Positions 26,217 through 33,141 of a DNA stretch of 64,000 bases are shown piece after piece (position 1 is the first letter of the stretch; every line of letters begins with the position of its first letter). This DNA comes from Ramlibacter monticola. GTDB taxonomy: Bacteria; Pseudomonadota; Gammaproteobacteria; Burkholderiales; Burkholderiaceae_C. The notes beneath the pieces are model-generated. The model ran no database searches. It worked only from the letters and a program-made list of their open reading frames with translations, and had not been told where the DNA came from. The DNA is taken from positions 185,001 to 249,000 of the forward strand of contig NZ_JAEQNE010000003.1 in NCBI RefSeq assembly GCF_016722785.1. The letters are read 5' to 3'. A program made the translations under genes and the position numbers.

Positions 26217-27407
26217 ATGCGACTGGATCCGCTCTCCTCCTTGCTGGCGGCCCTGGCGGTGCTGCTGGTGGGGACCCTGCTGAACCGGCGCATCGGCCTG
26301 CTGGCGCGCTACAACATCCCGGATCCCATCACGGGCGGGCTGCTGTTCGCCGCCATCGCCTCGGCCGTGCTCGCGGGCAGCGGCTGGAAGGTGGAGATCG
26401 ACCAGACCCTCAAGCCGGTGCTGCTGCTGCTGTTCTTCGCGGGGGTCGGCATGGGGGCGGACCTGCGGCTGCTCAGGCGTGGCGGCAAGGCGCTGGCGAT
26501 CTTCCTGGTCGTGCTGTTCCCGTACATCGTGCTGCAGAACGCGGTGGGCGTCGCCGGGGCCTGGCTGCTGGACCTGCATCCGATCTTCGGCCTGGTCTCC
26601 GGTTCGATCACCCTGGTCGGCGGGCACGGCACGGGCGCGGCCTACGCCGAGCGCTTCGCCGACGTCCACAACCTGCAGTCGGTGATGGACCTGAGCATGA
26701 CGGTGGCCACCGCCGGCCTGGTCCTGGGCGGCATCATCGCGGGGCCCGTCGCGCAGTTCCTGATCTCGCGCCACGGGCTGCGGTCCGAGGCGGCGCAGGA
26801 TGCCGCCGCGGAAGGCGAGCGGGTCGAGCCCGGCCAGATCACGACCGTGGGGGTGGTGGGCGCCCTGGCCGGCATGATCGCGGCCGTGCTCGCGGGGCGC
26901 TGGCTGGCCTCGGAGTTCTCGGGCGGGTCGATCACGATCCCGGCCTTCCTGTGGTGCATGCTGCTCGGCGTCACCATCCGCAACGTCGGCCCCTTCCTGG
27001 GCCTGCGCTTCGACGACCGCGCATCGGAACTGATGTCGGGCGTATGCCTGTCCCTGTTCCTGGTCATGACCATGATGGCCCTGGACCTGGTCGAGGTGGT
27101 GCAGGCGGCGGGTCCGCTGCTGCTGATCCTGGTGCTGCAGGTCGCGACCATCGCGCTGTTCGCCGTGTTCGTGTGCTACCGCTTCATGGGCCGCGACTAC
27201 GAAGCCGCGGTGACCTGCTCGGCCTTCATCGGCTTCTGCATGGGTTCCACCGCCACCGCCATGGCCAACATGCAGGCGATCACCGGCCGCTACGGGCCGG
27301 CGCCGCAAAGCTACCTGATCGTGCCCCTGGCGGGAGCGTTCTTCGTCGACCTGATGAACGCCTTCCTGCTCACCCTGACCCTGGCCCTGCCATTCATCGG
27401 AGGCTGA
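26217..27407 (+). CDS. gltS: Sodium/glutamate symporter GltS
   Basis: This is a 396-residue inner-membrane carrier of the ESS family. It has an N-terminal ending in RYNIPDPITGGLLFA, the loop SITLVGGHGTGAAYAE in the first half, and CSAFIGFCMGSTATAMANMQAIT in the second half; both are pore-loop repeats characteristic of GltS. It has about 10 membrane segments. The gene is separated by one base from a TAXI-type binding protein gene, an unusual pairing because TAXI proteins normally work with TRAP permeases. Confidence 0.92.
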   Translation: MRLDPLSSLLAALAVLLVGTLLNRRIGLLARYNIPDPITGGLLFAAIASAVLAGSGWKVEIDQTLKPVLLLLFFAGVGMGADLRLLRRGGKALAIFLVVLFPYIVLQNAVGVAGAWLLDLHPIFGLVSGSITLVGGHGTGAAYAERFADVHNLQSVMDLSMTVATAGLVLGGIIAGPVAQFLISRHGLRSEAAQDAAAEGERVEPGQITTVGVVGALAGMIAAVLAGRWLASEFSGGSITIPAFLWCMLLGVTIRNVGPFLGLRFDDRASELMSGVCLSLFLVMTMMALDLVEVVQAAGPLLLILVLQVATIALFAVFVCYRFMGRDYEAAVTCSAFIGFCMGSTATAMANMQAITGRYGPAPQSYLIVPLAGAFFVDLMNAFLLTLTLALPFIGG

Positions 27408-27408
27408 C

Positions 27409-28917
27409 GTGACGCGTGCCGGATGGCTCCTGGGCTTGCTGATGCTGCTGGCCGGCTGCGGTGGCGGCCCGGATGCGCCGGCCCTGCGGCGCGACGTGGA
27501 GGCGCGCGTGGCGCAGGCGCTGCCCGGCCAGGCGCTCGTGTTGCAGGAACTGCAGCGGCGCGGCTCGCAGGGCGACCCGAAGGCGCCGGCCGGGGAGACC
27601 CGGCGCATCGTCTACTACGACGCGACTTTCCGCGTGCAGAAGGACACCGACTTCGGCGCCTGGGACGCTCCCGGCATGGCCGCCCTGGTCTCGGCCCTGG
27701 GTGCGGGGCCCAAGGGCGTGAGCGGCGTCCAGTCGGGCGGCAACAAGGCGGGCGACATCGTGCGCGCGCATGGCACGGCGCTGTACAAGCGGGAAGGCGA
27801 GCAATGGGTCGCACAAGCGGGGGCCGGCTACCGCGCCAAGGAGGCTCCGGCCTATGCCACCAACACCGCCACCGGCCCGGCGGCCGTGCTGGACGCGATG
27901 CGCCAGGTGCTCGATTCGGTCTCCGAGGAGATGTCCCAGGCCCAGATGGCCATCGTCGAGGAGGAGCTGACCGTCGCGCAGACCTCCATTCGCGCGCGGC
28001 TCGCCCGCGCCAACGCGGGCTATGCGATCGCCGCCGGTCCCGAACAGGGCCAGTACCTGCGCTTCGCACGCGCGCTGGCCGAACCGGGCGCACCGCGCAT
28101 GCAGGCCCTGGTGACCTTCGGCGGCGAACAGAACCTGGAACTGCTGCGGGATGGCAAGGTGCAGGTCGCGCTCGCCCAGGCCGACGCCGCGCTGGCCGCG
28201 TACGAAGGCACGGGCCCGTTCGAGGAGCGCGGCGCGGCTCCGACGCTGCGCGCGATCGGCAGCCTGTATCCGGAAGGGGTGCACGTGATCGTGCGCGGCG
28301 ACAGCGGCCTGAGCTCGGTGTCCGGCCTGCGCGGCAGGATCGTGGCCGTGGGCGAACCCGGGGCCGCGTCGCGCACCACCGTCCTGCGGGTCCTCGAAGC
28401 GCATGGGCTGGGCGCGCGCGACGTGCAGTTGCGCGATCTCGGACTGGCCGACGCGCTCGTGGCGCTCGCGCGCAAGGAGGTGGACGCGGTGCTGCAGGTG
28501 ATCGGCATTCCCGCCGACAGCGTGCGGGACGCGATGACGGACGTGCCGCTGAAGCTGCTGCCGCTGTCGGAGCGCGCGATCGCGCAACTGGCGCGCAGCC
28601 GCACCGGCCTGTTCCCCTACACCATTCCGGCCGGGAGCTATCCGGGGCAGGGGGCGGAGGTGCGCAGCGTGGCCACGGCGGCCGTGCTGCTGGTGGGGGC
28701 GGATCTCTCCGAGGCCGAGGTGGGTGCGCTCACCAGCTTCGTCTTCCGCAAGGGGCGGGACTTCGCGGCGCGCGGCAGCGCGCAGGGCCTGCAGGTCTCG
28801 GCCGCGACGGCGCGGCAGGGGCTCACGGTGCCGTTGCACATCGCGGCGGCGCGGGCGCTGGCGCCATCGACCCCGCCGGCGCCGTCCGCGCAGGCGGCCG
28901 CGAGCTCGTCGCGGTGA
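27409..28917 (+). CDS. TAXI-family solute-binding lipoprotein
   Basis: This is a 502-residue lipoprotein with lipobox LAGC at about 13-16. The N-terminal region (to about 190) is unusual. About 195-440 match TAXI TRAP binding proteins: FGGEQNLELLRDGKVQVALAQADA, LYPEGVHVIVR, LRGRIVAVGEPGAASRTT and LFPYTIPAGSYPGQ. The C terminus is Ala/Pro-rich. It starts at a GTG one base after the gltS stop, so it is probably coupled to it. No TRAP 4TM-12TM permease lies in the window, so it may feed GltS or serve as a sensor; that is inference. Confidence 0.85.
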   Translation: MTRAGWLLGLLMLLAGCGGGPDAPALRRDVEARVAQALPGQALVLQELQRRGSQGDPKAPAGETRRIVYYDATFRVQKDTDFGAWDAPGMAALVSALGAGPKGVSGVQSGGNKAGDIVRAHGTALYKREGEQWVAQAGAGYRAKEAPAYATNTATGPAAVLDAMRQVLDSVSEEMSQAQMAIVEEELTVAQTSIRARLARANAGYAIAAGPEQGQYLRFARALAEPGAPRMQALVTFGGEQNLELLRDGKVQVALAQADAALAAYEGTGPFEERGAAPTLRAIGSLYPEGVHVIVRGDSGLSSVSGLRGRIVAVGEPGAASRTTVLRVLEAHGLGARDVQLRDLGLADALVALARKEVDAVLQVIGIPADSVRDAMTDVPLKLLPLSERAIAQLARSRTGLFPYTIPAGSYPGQGAEVRSVATAAVLLVGADLSEAEVGALTSFVFRKGRDFAARGSAQGLQVSAATARQGLTVPLHIAAARALAPSTPPAPSAQAAASSSR

Positions 28918-28924
28918 CGGCCCC

Positions 28925-29953
28925 TCAGGCCGCCGGGCCGGCGGCCACGCGGAACTGCGTGAGCCCGTGCTTCTTCAGGAGCTTGCCCAGGGCGCGCCGC
29001 TCCTTGCCGGCGAGCCGCGCGGCGTGCGTGACGTTGCCCCCGGCCGCCTTCATCACGCGCAGCAGGTACTGCTGCTCGAAGGAAGACAGCGCCGCCTCGC
29101 GCGCCTCGTTGTAGGAGCACAAGGGTGCACCCGGGGCCGCTGCGCCCGCCGGCGCCGCCGCCATCGCCATCGCCGGATGGGCCGAGGCGTCATCGGGCCG
29201 CAGGCGCAGGCCGTCGCCCTCCGACAGCAGCAGCGCGCGCTGGACCAGGTTGTCCAGTTCGCGCACGTTGCCGGGCCAGGCGTAGGAGCGCAGCCACGCG
29301 CGGTCGAGCGGGTCGAGTGTCCGCGGCGCCACGCCGTAGTGGCGCGCATAGCGCGCCACGAAGTGCTCGGCGAGCAGTTCCGCGTCGCCTTCGCGTTCGC
29401 GCAGCGGCGGCATCTCGAGCTCCAGCACCGTGAGGCGGAACACCAGGTCGTCGCGGAAGTCGCCGGCCTGCAGCAGGCGGTGCAGGCGCGGACTGGCCGC
29501 CGCGATCAGCCGCACGTTGCTGCGCAGCTCGCGGATGCCGCCGATGGGGCGGTAGATGCGGTCCTGCAGGTAGCGCAGCAGCGCGACCTGGGCGCGCGCG
29601 GGCAGCGCATCCACTTCGTCCAGGAACAGCGTCCCGCCTTCCGCCGCCGCCACCAGCCCCTCGCGCGAGTGCTTGGCGTCGGTGAAGGCGCCGCGCTCGC
29701 ATCCGAACAGCTCGGTCTCCACCAGCGCCTCGGGGATCGCCCCGCAATTCACCGGCACGAAGGCCGCGTCGCGCCGCGCCGAGCCATAGTGGATCGCGCG
29801 CGCGGCGAGTTCCTTGCCGGTTCCGGTTTCGCCTGCGATCAGCACCGGGGCCTCGAAGCGGGACATGCGCTCGATGAGGGCCAGCACGCGTAGCATGCCC
29901 CGCGACTGCGCGATGAAGCGCGGGGGACCTGTTGCAGGGATGGTGGGGAGCAT
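28925..29953 (-). CDS. Sigma-54-type AAA+ activator without sensor domain, GAFTDA variant
   Basis: This is a 342-residue enhancer-binding-protein-like regulator. The AAA+ domain begins almost at once (Walker A GETGTGKE 41-48; Walker B GGTLFLDEVDALP; arginine finger region WPGNVRELDNLV). A linker and a Fis-type helix-turn-helix (GNVTHAARLAGKERRALGKLLKKHGL, about 305-330) follow. The loop that contacts sigma-54 reads GAFTDA (88-93) instead of GAFTGA. There is no N-terminal receiver, GAF or PAS domain, as in PspF-like activators. It is divergent from the eCIS locus, where two sigma-54-like promoters occur, so it is the obvious candidate regulator. Confidence 0.88.
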   Translation of the reverse strand: MLPTIPATGPPRFIAQSRGMLRVLALIERMSRFEAPVLIAGETGTGKELAARAIHYGSARRDAAFVPVNCGAIPEALVETELFGCERGAFTDAKHSREGLVAAAEGGTLFLDEVDALPARAQVALLRYLQDRIYRPIGGIRELRSNVRLIAAASPRLHRLLQAGDFRDDLVFRLTVLELEMPPLREREGDAELLAEHFVARYARHYGVAPRTLDPLDRAWLRSYAWPGNVRELDNLVQRALLLSEGDGLRLRPDDASAHPAMAMAAAPAGAAAPGAPLCSYNEAREAALSSFEQQYLLRVMKAAGGNVTHAARLAGKERRALGKLLKKHGLTQFRVAAGPAA

Positions 29954-30040
29954 GGCGCCTCCATGGGCAGAAGCCTTAGCGACGTACCCTAGGGGTTTAC
30001 CGGGGCAGCGACAAGTGCATCGGGGTCCTGCTCAGTCCTT

Positions 30041-30063
30041 TAGGCGATTAAGTGAATTGCCTA
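30041..30063. promoter_or_regulatory. Inverted repeat, candidate enhancer site for the activator
   Basis: TAGGCGATT (30041-30049) and AATTGCCTA (30055-30063) form an inverted repeat (8 of 9 positions) with a 5-base spacer. It is centred about 160 bases upstream of the -24 element at 30210 and 100 bases from the activator's own start. This is a typical distance and architecture for an upstream activating sequence. Confidence 0.5.
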
Positions 30064-30208
30064 GAACCCGCCGCAGTCGCGCAGTCGCGCCGCGGGCGGG
30101 TGTCGGCCGACCCGGTGCGGCTCGCGAGGCGGGTTGCCATGGACCCTGACGAGACGCCGGATGGCAGCGCGGCCCTTGCGCGGAGCGGCCGTGCGCCGCG
30201 AGCAGCGC

Positions 30209-30224
30209 TGGCACGGCATTCGCA
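30209..30224 (+). promoter_or_regulatory. Sigma-54 promoter upstream of the first DUF4157 gene
   Basis: TGGCACG-GCAT-TCGCA matches the -24/-12 consensus TGGCACG-N4-TTGCA at 11 of the 12 defined positions. GG at 30210-30211 and GC at 30222-30223 are separated by exactly 10 bases. The predicted RNA start is near 30235, about 30 bases before the ATG at 30266. Confidence 0.7.
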
Positions 30225-30265
30225 TCCACGCCCTCCGGCGCGCGGCATGCGCGCTCCCACTTCCG

Positions 30266-32113
30266 ATGGCCAATCGCGCACAGCCAGGCAGCAAGGGCGA
30301 GGTCTCACGCGGACCGGAGTCGCCCACGCGTGACGCGGACAGCGCCGGCCCCGCGGCGGATGCGCGGCAGCAGTTGGCCGACGCGATGCAGGGCCGACTC
30401 GGCAACCGGCGCCTGCAGCACCTGCTGGGTTCGGCGGCGCAAGCCGCGGCGCTGCCGGCGACCGCGGCGCGCGCGCTGGCGGAACCCGGCAGCGGTCTGC
30501 CGCCTGCGTTGCGGGAGGCGGCGGAGGGGCACTTCGCGGTCGACCTCGGCGCGGTGCGCGTCCACAAGGGCGGGGCCGCTGCGCAGGCCAGCCGCGCCCT
30601 CGAGGCGCGCGCCTTCGCGGTCGGCCGCGACATCGTCCTCGGCGACGCGGCCGCCGCCAGCGACCGCCGCTTGCTCGCGCACGAGATCGCCCACGTGCTG
30701 CAGCCGGCGGCGCCGGGCGGCGCGCCCGCCGTCGCGGCGCACGGCGACGCGGCCGAGCGCGAGGCCGACGCCGCCGCGGCGCACTTTGCCGCCGGCCATG
30801 CGCGAGCGCGGTCGCCGCTGCGCACGCGGCGCGTGGCGCATATCCAGCGCGACGCGCGGCATCCGACCGCCACCGTGTTCGACGCCGACTACCTGCTCTA
30901 CGCACTGGACGGCACCGACTACGACGCGGCGACGCAGCACTACTATCTCTCGCCCTGGGACCGCGCCCACCTGCGGCGGCGCCATGGGCTGTACGCGCTG
31001 GAAACCAGTTCCGGCGTGTCGCTGGTCACCCCACCCGAGGTGCGCCGCGCCGCCGGCGGGCACGGGGTGCTGGTGCGCCTCGGCGCGTCCGAGGTCGCGG
31101 CGTGGTTCGCGGCGGGGCGCGGCGGCGCGGCGCAATTCGCCATCGACCTCGCGCAGCGGCGGCTCCGCGAGACCGTGTCCTCGGTCACGCTGTCCAGCGG
31201 CGCCGACCAGGACTTCACGCGGCCGGAGTTGCCGGCCGGCGTCCGCCGCGGCCTCGCGTCGCCGCTGGAGGGCGTGCAGGCGGCCGAGGCTCCCGCGGTC
31301 GAGGCGGCGCGCACGCGGGCGGCCTCGGCCCCGCAGGAACGCACGCTGAGCCTCGCCGCCACGCGGGGCGAGGAACTGCCGCTGCGCGAGCTCACCTCGT
31401 CGGACCTCATGGACGTGAACACGCTGCCCGCCGACGACGCGGGGCTCGCTTCCTGGTACGTGGAGCGGCTTGCGACGCTGCAGGCGCAACTTGCCGAAAG
31501 CGCGGCCAGCCACCGCCTGCCGATGCAGTTGCTGGCCGCCGTGATCCTCAACGAGCTGGCCGACATCGGCCGCCTGGACGTGCTCCAGAGCGGGCCGGCC
31601 AGCTTCGGGGGCTCGCTGGGGATCGCGCAGATCCAGGTGGAAACGGCGCGCCGCGATGCGCTGGTCGACCTGCCGCCCGGGGCGCACCGCACCGGCTGGG
31701 CCCGATCGGGCTTGCACGCGCACGACATCGACGCCCCTTCGATGGTCGCCATGGGCGAGCGCCTGCGCATCGGCCAGTTGCTGCAGGTGCCGCAGGTGGC
31801 GATCGAGGCCGCGGCTCGGGAGGTCGAAATGCTCCTCACGCGCATGGCCGCCAACACCACGCGGCCGTGGCAGGTCACGCATGGCTTCACGGCGACCGGT
31901 CCGCAGGGCGACGCCATCTACGCGCGCGTCGGGGCGGGCAACCAGCAGGACCGCGAAGGCATGCTGGCGGACGCCGTGTGCGGCGCCTACAACTCGCCGG
32001 ACGTCATCACCGCCTCCGACACCTCGCGCTTCAGCAACGCGCGCATCCACGGCGGCAACGCCAACGTCCTCGCGCGGGACCTGTACCGCTTCCGCCTCTA
32101 CCGCAGTGTCTGA
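30266..32113 (+). CDS. DUF4157 (eCIS core domain) protein with C-terminal lysozyme-like domain
   Basis: This is a 615-residue candidate eCIS payload. Residues about 75-150 form the DUF4157 domain, with the metallopeptidase-like motif HEIAHVLQ at 139-146. This domain marks proteins associated with contractile injection systems and is thought to act in loading or processing. A middle domain (about 210-330) contains a DADYLLYALDGTDYD segment I cannot name. The C-terminal ~190 residues look lysozyme/transglycosylase-like: a candidate catalytic Glu in AAVILNELADI, then GSLGIAQIQ. It could be a muralytic effector or a wall-clearing enzyme for particle release. The start at ATG 30266 lies downstream of the sigma-54-like promoter. 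Confidence 0.75.
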   Translation: MANRAQPGSKGEVSRGPESPTRDADSAGPAADARQQLADAMQGRLGNRRLQHLLGSAAQAAALPATAARALAEPGSGLPPALREAAEGHFAVDLGAVRVHKGGAAAQASRALEARAFAVGRDIVLGDAAAASDRRLLAHEIAHVLQPAAPGGAPAVAAHGDAAEREADAAAAHFAAGHARARSPLRTRRVAHIQRDARHPTATVFDADYLLYALDGTDYDAATQHYYLSPWDRAHLRRRHGLYALETSSGVSLVTPPEVRRAAGGHGVLVRLGASEVAAWFAAGRGGAAQFAIDLAQRRLRETVSSVTLSSGADQDFTRPELPAGVRRGLASPLEGVQAAEAPAVEAARTRAASAPQERTLSLAATRGEELPLRELTSSDLMDVNTLPADDAGLASWYVERLATLQAQLAESAASHRLPMQLLAAVILNELADIGRLDVLQSGPASFGGSLGIAQIQVETARRDALVDLPPGAHRTGWARSGLHAHDIDAPSMVAMGERLRIGQLLQVPQVAIEAAAREVEMLLTRMAANTTRPWQVTHGFTATGPQGDAIYARVGAGNQQDREGMLADAVCGAYNSPDVITASDTSRFSNARIHGGNANVLARDLYRFRLYRSV

Positions 32114-32185
32114 AGGGGCCGACCATGAAGCTTCGCGCCGTCGCCCGCGCCCGGGTCGGAGTCCACCCGGCGGGTCGCAGGGGGT

Positions 32186-32220
32186 GGGTCGCCATCGCCC
32201 CGCCTACTCTCCGGCGACCC
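32186..32220. promoter_or_regulatory. Inverted repeat upstream of the structural operon promoter
   Basis: GGGTCGCC (32186-32193) and GGCGACCC (32213-32220) form a perfect 8-bp inverted repeat with a 19-base spacer. It ends about 45 bases upstream of the -24 element at 32264. It could be an activator site or a hairpin ending the upstream transcript; a T tract is absent. It does not share sequence with the repeat at 30041. Confidence 0.4.
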
Positions 32221-32263
32221 AGGAACGACCTCGCAATTCGAGCGCCTGCCATGCAGGTCGCGC

Positions 32264-32279
32264 TGGCATGTGTTTCGCA
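32264..32279 (+). promoter_or_regulatory. Sigma-54 promoter of the eCIS structural operon
   Basis: TGGCATG-TGTT-TCGCA matches TGGCACG-N4-TTGCA at 10 of 12 defined positions. GG at 32265-32266 and GC at 32277-32278 have the required 10-base gap. The predicted transcript starts near 32290, so a ribosome binding site GGAG at 32301 and the TTG start at 32311 fall directly into place. Confidence 0.68.
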
Positions 32280-32310
32280 TTGGAGCCGCATCGGTAGGCC
32301 GGAGACGAGC

Positions 32311-32565
32311 TTGATCGAAGAGCCGGGTCCCGCGACTCAGCGGGCAATGCAAGCGATCGAGCGGTATGTCGCGCAACACCCCGCGGCCGCCGACAGTGCC
32401 GAGGGCATTGCGCAATGGTGGTTGCCTGCAATGGGGATCGATGCATCGATGGACGAAGTGACGCAAGCATTGGAAATCCTGGTGGACCGTGGCGCGCTGG
32501 AGCGCACGCCGCTGCCGGGCGGACAGGCCATCTACCGGGCCGCGCCGCAATCCTCCACGCCCTGA
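32311..32565 (+). CDS. Small winged-helix-like protein, first gene of the eCIS structural operon
   Basis: This is an 84-residue protein beginning at a TTG preceded by GGAG six bases upstream. Longer in-frame readings (ATG at 32251 or 32125) would start upstream of the predicted sigma-54 transcript start. The sequence (AMQAIERYVAQHPAAADSAEGIAQWWLPAMGI, then EVTQALEILVDRGALERTPLPGGQAIY) has the helix-helix-helix-strand-strand pattern of a small winged helix, with the wing at GALERTPLPGGQAIYR. It could autoregulate the operon or be a particle component. No named family was recognised. Confidence 0.6.
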   Translation: MIEEPGPATQRAMQAIERYVAQHPAAADSAEGIAQWWLPAMGIDASMDEVTQALEILVDRGALERTPLPGGQAIYRAAPQSSTP

Positions 32566-32580
32566 GATCCCCGCACACGC

Positions 32581-33141
32581 ATGAGCGACTTCACCGCCAT
32601 CGCCGCCGTCACCAGCACGCTGAAGGCACTGCTGTTGCAGCAGCTACCGGCGATTGCCGTGGAGGAAACCAAGACGCCGCTCGAACTGGGCGGCAGCACG
32701 CCGATGGTGGGCCTGTACCTCTATCGCGCGGAGATGAACCCCTTCACGGCCAACATGGACTGGAGGCCGGTCACCGGGACGCAGCTCTCCGCGCCGCCGT
32801 TCGGGGTGAACCTGCACTACCTGATCACGCCCTACGGTCCGGACGAACTCGAGATCCAGCGCACCCTGGGGGAGGTGATGCGCGCCCTGCACGACCACGC
32901 GGTCGTGCGCAGCGGCGATCCGCTCCTCACGGCGCCGCTGGCCGACATGACGGAGGAACTGCGCATCGTGCCGCGCATGCTGCCGCTGGGCGACATGATC
33001 GACCTGTGGCGTTCGTTCGACAAGATGTCGTACCGCCTGAGCGTGACCTACGAGGTCTCCACCGTCCTGATCGACAGCGGCCTCACGCGCAACGTCGCGC
33101 GCGTGCAGGAACGCGTCATCGACCTGAGGCCCGCCCGATGA
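32581..33141 (+). CDS. DUF4255 family protein (Pvc16/Afp16-like terminal cap domain)
   Basis: This 186-residue protein has the standard DUF4255 pattern: an N-terminal TAIAAVTSTLKALL, then PMVGLYLYRAEMNPF, the hydrophobic LNLHYLITPYG-like strand (here VNLHYLITPYGPDELE), and a C-terminal LSVTYEVSTVLI. In Afp/PVC particles the homologous domain caps the end of tube and sheath. Its stop overlaps the next gene's ATG (ATGA), so it is coupled to the ATPase. It is one of the best markers that this locus is an eCIS. Confidence 0.9.
   Translation: MSDFTAIAAVTSTLKALLLQQLPAIAVEETKTPLELGGSTPMVGLYLYRAEMNPFTANMDWRPVTGTQLSAPPFGVNLHYLITPYGPDELEIQRTLGEVMRALHDHAVVRSGDPLLTAPLADMTEELRIVPRMLPLGDMIDLWRSFDKMSYRLSVTYEVSTVLIDSGLTRNVARVQERVIDLRPAR

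Larger units (their letters stand above)
29954..30265. other. Regulatory region between the activator gene and the first eCIS cargo gene
   Basis: This 312-base divergent region has two visible signals: an inverted repeat at 30041-30063 and a sigma-54-like promoter at 30209-30224. The plus-strand frame stays open back to 30134, but I do not treat that part as coding, because the promoter lies inside it and the next ATG (30266) fits better. The sequence around 29985-30065 is distinctly AT-richer than its surroundings. Confidence 0.6.

Noticed and set aside
29985-30065. Attachment site or tRNA remnant marking the left edge of the eCIS locus
   Set aside because: The region is AT-richer, but I found no tRNA, integrase or matching direct repeat, so island boundaries cannot be claimed.
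30134-30265. N-terminal extension of the first DUF4157 protein back to 30134
   Set aside because: The sigma-54-like promoter (30209-30224) lies inside it, and the extension is Arg/Ala-rich without family resemblance.
32264-32279. Chance match of the sigma-54 pattern in GC-rich DNA
   Set aside because: Considered, since GG-N10-GC alone is common here. The additional TGGCA and TCGCA matches, the two copies at the right positions and the adjacent activator argue against chance; a matrix scan is still needed.
32125-32310. Earlier ATG starts (32125, 32251) for the winged-helix-like protein
   Set aside because: They would begin before the predicted transcript start near 32290 and have no ribosome binding site, whereas TTG 32311 has GGAG six bases upstream.
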